NCBI GenBank assembly: GCA_002404515.1
Contig: DHJV01000095.1
Span: forward strand, 1 to 11,290
Length of the DNA: 11,290 bases
Source of the DNA: Lachnospiraceae bacterium UBA4711
Lineage (GTDB): Bacteria; Bacillota; Clostridia; Lachnospirales; Lachnospiraceae
Direction of reading: 5' to 3'
The first letter of the stretch is position 1. Every line of letters begins with the position of its first letter. The notes under the pieces are model-generated. The model saw only the letters and a program-made list of their open reading frames with translations. It made no database searches and was not told the DNA's origin. Below are positions 1 through 7,738 of this stretch, in pieces. A program made the translations under genes and the position numbers.

Positions 1-11
1 CTCTTCTCCAT
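1..11 (-). CDS. Start of a further operon gene, cut by window edge
   Basis: After the TAG stop of the 1044-residue minor pilin, the minus strand reads an AGAGGTGG-like ribosome binding site, three bases, then ATG GAG AAG AG at 11..1. The gap is only 11 nt, matching the close packing of the rest of the operon, so another co-transcribed gene probably begins here. Only Met-Glu-Lys is visible, so nothing can be said about the product. By position it could be another minor pilin or pilus accessory gene, but that is inference. Confidence 0.4.
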
Positions 12-22
12 AGGCCACCTCT

Positions 23-3000
23 CTATTCCACATTCTTCATCCAGTTTGCGAAGCTTACAACATCTGTATAATCAATCATATCAATTGATTTTGCTTCGGA
101 AGCGTCTGTGGAAGATGCATCCTCTTCCTTTGGCTCATATCCACGGAACAGACTCAATATCAATTTTGAATTATCATCTCCAGTCAGTAAGCATTCACGC
201 AATACCGCCCGGCAAATCTCCGGGGAAGAAGCAATTGTCTTTACATTTCCAGCTACATATATCTTACCACCGGAAATAATTACTCCTTCAAAATCAGTGA
301 CGCCATTTTCAGATGATGTATCAAAATATACATCTCCCTTTGTGATTACAACACCTCGTACCTCACCTTTATCTTCCTTCTTTGCCTTGATAACTACATC
401 CGAATTGCTTACCCATACAGAGTAACCAGATGCAAGATCCATAACATTTTTACCGGAATCTGTACCGGAAATGTTAGGTGTAATGTTTGTGCCTTCTGTT
501 ATCTTGGACATATCCAGGAACTTATTGATTGGTGTGATACTTCCATCACCAAGATCTTCATCATTGACAACTGCCTTAATATACTGCTTCTCCACTGCAT
601 TGTTTGCAAGTGTAACTGAATCTAATGTAGGATCCTGGCTATAATGTCCCAGATTCCACTTCATATAGTCATATTCCATTTCCAAATCATTGGAAAGCTG
701 ATATGCATCTGTATACTTAGATTCTTTTCCGTTTGCATCTACAGATCCAATCCAGCTGTTTCCTTCATTCATGTCTTTCAGACTGTCTGAAGTCAGAAGT
801 TTTGTCAGTGCATCTGTATTATCCGCTCTGACAATACTAAATGTTGTATCTTTCTTCGTTGTAATTGCACCACTGGAATAAATACTTACATTTGGATCAA
901 GGTCTGCATCCGGAAGAACAATATTTCCAGCATCAAAATCTTCATAATTACCAATGTCAACCAAATATTCCGCAATTACACTATCTGTAAGTCCTGTCTT
1001 ATTTGTTGCTGCTACATACTTTCTATGCATTTCCAATTCAGCATTATAATCTTCAATAAATCCTGCAGCAAAATACTGTGCAGACGGGAATTCATCCAAC
1101 CATGCATTATACTCCGCATTTGTCATCTGTCCTGCCATCACCCTTGCACGATATAGCAGTTCCGTCTGAGTATATGCAGTCTGGAAATCATAATAATAAT
1201 ACTTCTTACCAGATATTTCCTGCAATACACACGGTACTTTACCATCAAACTGATAAGACGGGAAATACTTTTCAAACAAATCACTGCCCTTCAATGCCGG
1301 TGGAAGTTCTGCCAGATAATATCCAAGCGAATCCCCATCATCATTTTTAGCAAGCTTTGGAATTCCATTATAGGTTACCGGAATATAAGCTTCCTGGTTA
1401 CTCTTTAATGAAATACTCTCACCCATCTTATAATCGCGGATGGTTGTAGTCTTATTATCATCTGTCCGCAATGCATCCGGCATTTCCGGATTATAATCTG
1501 TCGGATGATATGCATATGTATCCTTTACCGTGTTTACAACTGCATCACCTTCTCTTGTTGTTCCATCTACACTGTTTACATCCTTTGATAACTCAATGTA
1601 TGTACGTCCTGCCAAGAACAATGTTTTTGCCTGAGCCAGATTCAATGTAGACTGCTCACCATTTACGATAATAGCACTACTGTTATAATGCCCACGATTT
1701 TCTGTTTTCTTATTTCCTTTTGCGTCTGTAACTTCAACCTGGAAATTTGCAGCATCAACAACCGGTGTAAACTTACGGTCATCTTTTTCTGTGCTGTCTC
1801 CATAGCCAAAATAGCTACCAGTTAACTGGAAAGAAGCTCCAGCAGCGTTTACTTCCGTGTCATCCTTTACATACATATTTGCTTTCATAATTGCCTCTGC
1901 ACCTTTGTATGTAGTTTTGACCGTACCGTCTTTTGCTGTATTTTGCTTTACAGTACTATACCCATCTAATACTATATTATCTGTCCACACTTCGGATTCT
2001 GCTGTCTGGCTGCCATTCTTACCATAGATAGAAAGAGATCCCTTATCCATAACCGCCATGGTACCCGGTACAATAACCGTATCTGCCATAATAGATACCT
2101 GAGAACCATTTACATAAAATCCTGAATACTTACTCTTAATCGTTGCGCCATCATAATAATCGTTTCTTCCTGCAACCTCCGTTTGATTATTCTGTGTTGC
2201 ATTCTTATTGTAATATGTATAATCACCGGATGTCTTTTCACCCTTTGCACTTTTCGAGGTAACACTTCCATGTGTATACAAATCCGCAATATTGACAGTT
2301 TCTCCATCTTCCTGTTCAATCTCATAAGTGTCAGATGTGGTAAGCTTTTTACTATCATCACTTACATCTTCATCCCAGGTACTTTCGTTATACTGCTTAT
2401 TATAGTAATCAGAAGCAGCATATACATTACCCGCAATGGTTAGAGGGACTGTCGGCTGGTCAACTTCAACACCCATATCTCCAACTAATGCATACTTGAA
2501 GATATTAGGATCTGTATCATTCATAGAATCAAACAATACTGTGAAATCAGGATTGCCAATTACAATGTCTGTTGTGATGCTCTGTGTAAACACACCATTC
2601 GCAGAGGAACGATTATACTCCTGTGTACGACTTAATGTCAGATTCTTAATGATCTTACCAACCTTATTATTGTTTTCATCTTCATAATCCACAACCTGTA
2701 TCCGGCTTGCATCCAGTTTTACCGAATCATTTGTAATATAAGATGCCAACTTTTCTGCCAGATCATCCAGACTTACTTTAAAGAATGGATTATTCTGCAA
2801 CTGACGGTAGAACTCTTTTGAGAACATCTTCTGCGCTTCATTCTGTGTTTTTGTCACATAACGACCCTTACCCAGATCGTACTCAACCATATTCTCTACC
2901 GTATAAACATACGCATCCTGCAAATCTTCCACTGTCTGAGAACCGACGCCTGCATAAATCTCATTTAATGCCTGCTCAACATAATAGAAATTATCCCGGT

Positions 3001-3157
3001 CATTCAGTTCCTGCAGTTTTAACCGGTAAGATTGAACTGCCGCTGCTAACAAAGCCCCAACGATAATTCCAATAAATGCAACCGAAACGACTACCATTAC
3101 AATACTGGAGCCGGCATTACTTTTTAGTTTTTTCAACAGCTTTTTGATTTTTTTCAA
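23..3157 (-). CDS. Giant PilX/GspK-like minor pilin (1044 aa)
   Basis: This is a secreted, membrane-anchored protein that most likely acts as an oversized minor pilin at the pilus tip or base. The N-terminus is very basic (residues 1-12, Lys-rich). It is followed by SNAG and a hydrophobic helix at about 17-42, which looks like a prepilin leader cut after Gly16. Position +5 of the mature chain is Met, not the usual Glu; loss of Glu5 is characteristic of GspK-type tip pseudopilins. The NFYYVEQALNEI stretch (56-67) resembles the FYxAExG region of PilX-type proteins. The remaining roughly 950 residues are Asp/Asn/Thr/Tyr-rich. They include beta-strand-rich stretches with regular Gly/Asn turns (about 345-450, 493-525, 755-780, 905-975), possibly beta-helical, and a more helical block at about 663-740. 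There are only three cysteines (643, 982, 989). PilX and GspK proteins are usually 170-350 residues, so this one is 3-5 times longer. The start is TTG, directly after the preceding TAG stop, with AAGGGGG 8 nt upstream. Pilin-like nature is fairly sure; the function of the large body is unknown. Confidence 0.8.
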   Translation of the reverse strand: MKKIKKLLKKLKSNAGSSIVMVVVSVAFIGIIVGALLAAAVQSYRLKLQELNDRDNFYYVEQALNEIYAGVGSQTVEDLQDAYVYTVENMVEYDLGKGRYVTKTQNEAQKMFSKEFYRQLQNNPFFKVSLDDLAEKLASYITNDSVKLDASRIQVVDYEDENNNKVGKIIKNLTLSRTQEYNRSSANGVFTQSITTDIVIGNPDFTVLFDSMNDTDPNIFKYALVGDMGVEVDQPTVPLTIAGNVYAASDYYNKQYNESTWDEDVSDDSKKLTTSDTYEIEQEDGETVNIADLYTHGSVTSKSAKGEKTSGDYTYYNKNATQNNQTEVAGRNDYYDGATIKSKYSGFYVNGSQVSIMADTVIVPGTMAVMDKGSLSIYGKNGSQTAESEVWTDNIVLDGYSTVKQNTAKDGTVKTTYKGAEAIMKANMYVKDDTEVNAAGASFQLTGSYFGYGDSTEKDDRKFTPVVDAANFQVEVTDAKGNKKTENRGHYNSSAIIVNGEQSTLNLAQAKTLFLAGRTYIELSKDVNSVDGTTREGDAVVNTVKDTYAYHPTDYNPEMPDALRTDDNKTTTIRDYKMGESISLKSNQEAYIPVTYNGIPKLAKNDDGDSLGYYLAELPPALKGSDLFEKYFPSYQFDGKVPCVLQEISGKKYYYYDFQTAYTQTELLYRARVMAGQMTNAEYNAWLDEFPSAQYFAAGFIEDYNAELEMHRKYVAATNKTGLTDSVIAEYLVDIGNYEDFDAGNIVLPDADLDPNVSIYSSGAITTKKDTTFSIVRADNTDALTKLLTSDSLKDMNEGNSWIGSVDANGKESKYTDAYQLSNDLEMEYDYMKWNLGHYSQDPTLDSVTLANNAVEKQYIKAVVNDEDLGDGSITPINKFLDMSKITEGTNITPNISGTDSGKNVMDLASGYSVWVSNSDVVIKAKKEDKGEVRGVVITKGDVYFDTSSENGVTDFEGVIISGGKIYVAGNVKTIASSPEICRAVLRECLLTGDDNSKLILSLFRGYEPKEEDASSTDASEAKSIDMIDYTDVVSFANWMKNVE

Positions 3158-4861
3158 CTAATTTGCCCCCTTTGCTCCAGATAACCGAACTGCATTTAAA
3201 CTCTCCTTGTCCGGTGTTAATTTTACTGTAACTGTGTATAATCTTTCTGCCTCACGTGTATCTTCACTGAGCTTATACAAGACCTTCATACTCCCCGCTG
3301 TTGCTGATCCATCCGAAGATTCTGTGCTTGTAACATATGAATTACCTAATGCATACTTTGGATAAACCGCATCCACTTCATTCTCCGCAGAGCTTCTTTT
3401 TTCTTTCTCTCCCTTTACATAATCAAACACGCCTGAAAATGCATCTGACTGGAACTGAGAATCATTATCTCCATCATAGTAACCAGTTGTATCAAGATTT
3501 GTAAAGATGTATATACGTTTGTAGCCATTCGAGATTGTAGGTTTACCCGTGCTGTCAAGTTCTACAGATGTGTTTCTCTTCTTGCTTGCAAGATGTATCG
3601 TAACCTTTTTTGTCTGCGTAGAATCTGTATAATATGTATAATATTCCGCTTTCTTATCAGGAACCCCATCTCCATCTGAATCTATCGTATAATAATCATC
3701 CAGCTTCGCATGGGCATTCTGCTGATCCTTATACGGTTTATAGAGATACAGCTTGCTTTCATCTACATTGTTATCAAATAAGATATAATCATCACTCTGA
3801 TATACCGCATTCTCAGTGTTTGCACCCGAAATGCAATATGGCTGATATTCAAAATAGATTTCCGGTGCCTGCTTTGTATAGAATTTCTGACTGAACACTG
3901 TATAACTTACCATGTCATGATAGGAGCTTGTTGCAGCACCATCAACAATCAGGCTATATGTATAATCATAATATACATCGGCTTTTACAATATAATAATC
4001 TTTTCCTGTTTTAACATCTGTTGCCTTATCTGTATATATCTTGATTAATCTCTTTGAATTGTTCATACTATCCTGCGATAATATCGACTCATTATCGACA
4101 TTCAGCAATGCCTGCTGCCATGATTCATAATCCAATTCGCGAAGATGATCCATTGCTTTGGAGAACAAAGCTGAAAATGCTTCGGAATCAAAGCTGGATG
4201 TACCACCCAATATAAGTGCAACCGTATTTTTGTCAAGGTCATGCATATTACCCAGATTTACATCATTCGGGTTTTGTACATAACTGACTGCCGTTCCATC
4301 GGAATTGGTATCTGTACATACAACTGCTGATACAAACCCTTCATCATTATACTTTACAATCGAACCTTCATTGGTGAGTTCAAACCCTTCGCCAAAGGCT
4401 GCCAATTCTGTGCTTGTCAGATTATATGCAACTTTATAATGTTTTGGTGCACTCTCTCCACCATACGCACGTACTTTATTGGACAAGTCATCGAGTACTA
4501 CAACATTTGAATACTTATCTCTCTTAGCTCCAATCTCACTATCCGGCAACTGATACTCATATGCGGAATATGTAAGATCTGTTGCAATCACATTTGCCGA
4601 TGTATCATACATGGTAACCGAAAGATCTGCATGTGTAATGGGATCTCCATATTGATCATCCAGATCTTCCCTCGAAACAGTCTGGAATTCTTCCATCTCA
4701 CTACCAGCCATCTCATTTACCTCCTGGAGAGCTTTCGCCTTCCGGCTCGTCTCCAGGGTATTGGCAAATTGTCTTAAAATCGGAGTTAAAAGGACTGACA
4801 ATATGGCAACAGCTATGACGATTTCAATCAAAGTGAAACCTTTATTATTTGTTTTTGCCAT
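3158..4861 (-). CDS. Large prepilin-type minor pilin, PilV/PilW-like (567 aa)
   Basis: This is an exported type IV prepilin, processed by PilD and expected in the pilus as a minor subunit. The leader MAKTNNKG is followed by FTLIEIVIAVAILSVL: cleavage after Gly8, N-methylated Phe, and Glu at mature position 5. The hydrophobic helix continues into an amphipathic helix to about residue 60 (EVNEMAGSEMEEFQ), as in PilV/GspI-type minor pilins. The rest (70-567) matches no domain I recognise and is rich in Tyr, Asp, Ser and Thr. It holds Asp-rich loops resembling calcium sites: DSDGDGVPD at 394-402 and DGDNDSQFQSD at 463-473, with a weaker DTNSDG at 184-189. There are two cysteines (182, 343). Typical minor pilins are 120-250 residues, so this is far longer. 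I chose ATG at 4861 (GAGGG 8 nt upstream) over a GTG three codons earlier, because the shorter leader matches that of PilA. The gap to pilO is 15 nt. Confidence 0.88.
   Translation of the reverse strand: MAKTNNKGFTLIEIVIAVAILSVLLTPILRQFANTLETSRKAKALQEVNEMAGSEMEEFQTVSREDLDDQYGDPITHADLSVTMYDTSANVIATDLTYSAYEYQLPDSEIGAKRDKYSNVVVLDDLSNKVRAYGGESAPKHYKVAYNLTSTELAAFGEGFELTNEGSIVKYNDEGFVSAVVCTDTNSDGTAVSYVQNPNDVNLGNMHDLDKNTVALILGGTSSFDSEAFSALFSKAMDHLRELDYESWQQALLNVDNESILSQDSMNNSKRLIKIYTDKATDVKTGKDYYIVKADVYYDYTYSLIVDGAATSSYHDMVSYTVFSQKFYTKQAPEIYFEYQPYCISGANTENAVYQSDDYILFDNNVDESKLYLYKPYKDQQNAHAKLDDYYTIDSDGDGVPDKKAEYYTYYTDSTQTKKVTIHLASKKRNTSVELDSTGKPTISNGYKRIYIFTNLDTTGYYDGDNDSQFQSDAFSGVFDYVKGEKEKRSSAENEVDAVYPKYALGNSYVTSTESSDGSATAGSMKVLYKLSEDTREAERLYTVTVKLTPDKESLNAVRLSGAKGAN
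3166..3172 (-). promoter_or_regulatory. Ribosome binding site supporting a TTG start
   Basis: AAGGGGG lies inside the last codons of the upstream minor pilin gene, 8 nt before the TTG at 3157..3155. No ATG lies closer to the site in this frame. The next in-frame Met is residue 21, inside the hydrophobic helix, and starting there would remove the basic leader. The site therefore decides in favour of TTG and suggests translational coupling of the two minor pilins. Confidence 0.65.
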
Positions 4862-4876
4862 AAATCTCACCCTCTC

Positions 4877-6019
4877 TTAGTATACCTTAACAGTACCTGT
4901 CTTGCTGCCTAAGGCAAATCTAGGAGCGTCATTGTCATCGTCTGCAACCTTTACGTATACAGGGACATTTGTATCATTTGTCACATTTAATTTAATACCA
5001 TTCTTATCATCACTATCCACTCTCTTTGAGGACTCAACGTAGATTGTAAGCTCTGTATCTGTCAACTCAAATGAATATGAATCATCACCAAGTTTTACTT
5101 CTACCATATTCTTACCATCTTCATCCTTGATGGATACAGCAACTGTCTCGATTGAATTAGCAGTAGAGCTCACCTTGTCACTGCCTGCGCTCACGATAAC
5201 GCCATCCGAGCTATCACCATTTGCATTATTCAAGCCAATCAAGATATCATGATCATCCTTGATATCCTCTCCCTGTCCGCTGTCATGAGAAGATGTATTA
5301 ACACTAGGAGCACCGGCACCACCCTGGAAGATATTCGATACGCCTTCCGGAACATCTACATCAACCTTATCTGCTTCTCTTCCTTCACCAGATACACAAT
5401 ATGCATTCAGATTTACAGTTCCTGAATATGTCTCATCCTGTGAATTGTATGAAATATCAATCGATGAAATATTCATACGGTACTTATATCCCATAACATA
5501 ATCAATGAAATCCTTAATTCCCTCATAAGAACCGGTATACTGGATTGGGAATGCAGCAGTCAGGCACTGATAATCTCCCGCAGCAGTTTCTGCAGTGTCC
5601 CCGGTCGTGTCCTCCGTGGTCTCCTCAGCAGAATCACCTGTGTTTGCTGCAGCTGCAGCACTTAAGCTGTAGTAAGATTCCGGCTCGCCCAGACCTACAG
5701 AATCTACTCCAAACTGCAGGTTGCCCTGATCCTTTTCTACGCCCTTAATGAACATAACAGAAATCTCCTGATCCAATGTGGCCGGGAAATATGCCAGTCT
5801 CTCATCGAATTTATCATTAAATTCCTTTGTCTTCTCCTCATACATCTCACGATCCTGCTGTTTTGCCATCAATTCATCATATCTTGTCTGCAACGAATCA
5901 ACCTCTGACTGAATAGAATCTGCACTATCCATGTTATCCTTAAATACATACATATATGTAAGGCCAAGAATCGCCACTGCTACTATAAATAAAATAATCT
6001 TAATATTACTTTTGCTCAT
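4877..6019 (-). CDS. pilO: PilO-like inner-membrane alignment protein with C-terminal extension
   Basis: PilO pairs with PilN to form the membrane subcomplex that links the cytoplasmic PilM ring and motor to the growing pilus. Starting at MSKSNIK, the protein has 380 residues. It has a short cytoplasmic tail, one membrane helix at about 8-26, a coiled coil at about 30-75 (charged heptads to about FNDKFDERLAYFP), an alpha/beta ferredoxin-like region at about 80-115 and 150-208, and between those parts an Ala/Thr/Glu/Asp linker (121-149). Canonical PilO is about 200-210 residues and should end near 210. Here about 170 more residues follow: a Gly/Ser/Asp-rich linker (about 220-285), then a strand-rich block (about 290-380, ending GTVKVY) that I cannot assign. 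The frame is open back to 6091, overlapping pilMN. ATG at 6019 was chosen because GGAGG lies 10 nt upstream and the membrane helix then starts near the N-terminus; GTG at 6025 (4 nt from GGAGG) is a possible alternative. The pilMN stop is 16 nt upstream. Confidence 0.85.
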   Translation of the reverse strand: MSKSNIKIILFIVAVAILGLTYMYVFKDNMDSADSIQSEVDSLQTRYDELMAKQQDREMYEEKTKEFNDKFDERLAYFPATLDQEISVMFIKGVEKDQGNLQFGVDSVGLGEPESYYSLSAAAAANTGDSAEETTEDTTGDTAETAAGDYQCLTAAFPIQYTGSYEGIKDFIDYVMGYKYRMNISSIDISYNSQDETYSGTVNLNAYCVSGEGREADKVDVDVPEGVSNIFQGGAGAPSVNTSSHDSGQGEDIKDDHDILIGLNNANGDSSDGVIVSAGSDKVSSTANSIETVAVSIKDEDGKNMVEVKLGDDSYSFELTDTELTIYVESSKRVDSDDKNGIKLNVTNDTNVPVYVKVADDDNDAPRFALGSKTGTVKVY

Positions 6020-6035
6020 ACTCACCATTCCTCCC

Positions 6036-7673
6036 TTACTCTGCTTCTGTATCGGTCTCTGCTTCCGTTGTCTGTCCATCATCCGCGCCATCTGTTGCAG
6101 CGGCAGGATCCTGCATCATCGGAACATAATTAACTGTAACGGAAAAATCATATGTAATTTCTCCTTCGTTATCTTTCTTTGTAATGCTTGCAACATATGC
6201 ATTATCCACACAGTCAATCGTCTTCAACTGCATAATAAAATCTGCAATCGCATCGTAGCTTGTCGACGTACATGGCATTGTTACTCCATTGTTATCTGAT
6301 GTGAATCCCGTTACAACAACTGCCGTCGGAATCTTCGCCTCCAGTTCTGAGATAAACTGTCTTGCGTTCTCATTCAATTGATACGTTGTATAGTACATAG
6401 ACTCCATATCTGTGTACTTTGCCTGCGCATCGTCATATGCATTAATAATATCTTCGATGTCACTGACTCTTGCAATATCTGCTTCTAACTGATCCCGTTT
6501 TTCTGTCACAGTGTTCTTTTTATTGATTGAATAGAACGCCATACCAGCCGCACCAATTGCTGCAACCGCAACCAATGCGATAAATGGTGTTAAGCTTCCT
6601 TCTTTCTTTACCGCTGTCTGACCAGCATCCGAAAGTTCAAATCCCATTGGTGCAAACGCTGCTCCGATTGGAGTTACCAAATATACAGGATTGTATACTT
6701 TCAGGTCAATGCTAGGATCAAACTTGATATTGTATAATGTATCCATGATTCGTGTGCTGACATTTAACTGTACCTTAAAGAGTCCGTCAATACCACGAAT
6801 CAAAGCACCATCACCGGTCAGGAATACATCCTCGATCGGCTTGTCCGGATTTTTTGATGCATAGAAATCCATAACACGTCCAATATTATTGATCAAATAC
6901 CGGAACGCACCAGTTACTTCATTATCATCAAAATCAACGGTAATCAAGCGATCGTTCTGGAGAAGTGTCATCGCAGTCGTTGCATCGACACCCTTATCAT
7001 CCATGACTACATTTACAACTGAGTTTGTACCATATGGAACCGTTCTCTGCAGCAACAGATTATCGCCCTGTACAATATTCAATACTGTACTCTCGCTGCC
7101 TAACTGGATAACCATAGTCGTTGTATTCTGATTTGTCTGTGTCTTAATGAGCTGGAGCATTGCATTACCGATATAATCGAGTGCAACAACATTCAATCCA
7201 GCCATCTGTCCTAAATCATAATAAGACTTTACCATATGCTGTGGTGCTGCAACCGCAAGCACACGAAGCTGCTTGTTATTTTCTTCATCTGTTACTGTCT
7301 CAAGTACAGAATGAGAAACTACGTAATCTTCTATATTTACAGGGAAATACTCGGATGAGTTTGAATTGATAATTCCTCTGATCTTTTTCTCCGGAACAAA
7401 CGGTATCATAACCTCTCTGTTTACAATCTTGGTCGATGAAAGAACAAAGATTGCATTTTTATTATTAATACCGCGAGCCATCAACTGCTGTGTGATTGCT
7501 TCTGCAATCTTCTCTGGCTCCTTTAACACACCATCTTCATAAGAATCTTCCGGTGTTTCAAAAATGATGATATTATGAATCATCGTCTGCTTTTTTGCTG
7601 AAGCAGTCAGCTCAATAATTGTAATACTTTCGTTTGTGATATCAATGGATAACACTCTATTGCTTTTTGCCAT
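6036..7673 (-). CDS. pilMN: PilM-PilN fusion protein
   Basis: One 545-residue protein combines two T4P assembly proteins usually made separately. Residues 1-345 are PilM: an actin-like (ASKHA) fold starting VLSIDITNESITIIEL, with the phosphate-binding LGSEST loop (191-196) and a late FLTGDGALIRGI motif (284-295). Residues 361-383 form a membrane helix, followed by a coiled coil (about 385-445) and a PilN-type alpha/beta domain (about 448-517, AVVVTGF to VTVNYV). In separate systems the short cytoplasmic N-terminus of PilN binds a groove in PilM; here that contact is replaced by a covalent link of about 20 residues. The last 24 residues are acidic and Thr-rich (TTEAETDTEAE) and probably extracellular. 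A PilMN fusion is, as I recall, also present in the main T4P cluster of Clostridioides difficile. Start ATG has GGGAGG 9 nt upstream. It lies between pilD and pilO, the standard place for the M-N-O module. Confidence 0.93.
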   Translation of the reverse strand: MAKSNRVLSIDITNESITIIELTASAKKQTMIHNIIIFETPEDSYEDGVLKEPEKIAEAITQQLMARGINNKNAIFVLSSTKIVNREVMIPFVPEKKIRGIINSNSSEYFPVNIEDYVVSHSVLETVTDEENNKQLRVLAVAAPQHMVKSYYDLGQMAGLNVVALDYIGNAMLQLIKTQTNQNTTTMVIQLGSESTVLNIVQGDNLLLQRTVPYGTNSVVNVVMDDKGVDATTAMTLLQNDRLITVDFDDNEVTGAFRYLINNIGRVMDFYASKNPDKPIEDVFLTGDGALIRGIDGLFKVQLNVSTRIMDTLYNIKFDPSIDLKVYNPVYLVTPIGAAFAPMGFELSDAGQTAVKKEGSLTPFIALVAVAAIGAAGMAFYSINKKNTVTEKRDQLEADIARVSDIEDIINAYDDAQAKYTDMESMYYTTYQLNENARQFISELEAKIPTAVVVTGFTSDNNGVTMPCTSTSYDAIADFIMQLKTIDCVDNAYVASITKKDNEGEITYDFSVTVNYVPMMQDPAAATDGADDGQTTEAETDTEAE

Positions 7674-7693
7674 TCGTTATAGCCTCCCTCGCT

Positions 7694-7728
7694 AATCAGT
7701 GATTTTTATTTTCGGGCAAAACCGCCCG
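7694..7728 (-). other. Small palindrome and GC-rich hairpin between pilD and pilMN
   Basis: The 65-bp gap holds an 11-bp odd palindrome, AATCAGTGATT (7694-7704). It also holds a 5-bp GC stem, CGGGC/GCCCG (7713-7717 and 7724-7728), with a 6-nt loop. On the transcribed strand the stem is followed by an A-rich, not U-rich, stretch, so it is not a typical terminator. It could affect translation or mRNA stability between the two genes, or mean nothing. Confidence 0.3.
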
Positions 7729-7738
7729 CATCTTTTAC

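Noticed and set aside
3158..3160. TAG read as pyrrolysine to give one fused protein
   Set aside because: The downstream frame starts with its own basic leader, hydrophobic helix and ribosome binding site, and TAG is also the apparent ordinary stop at 23-25.
4862..4870. GTG start three codons earlier for the 567-residue minor pilin
   Set aside because: ATG at 4861 has better spacing from GAGGG (8 nt) and gives an 8-residue leader nearly identical to that of PilA.
6020..6091. Longer PilO start at 6091, overlapping the pilMN 3' end by 56 nt
   Set aside because: The extra 24 residues are an out-of-frame reading of pilMN codons, and the GGAGG site at 6030-6034 fits a start near 6019-6025.
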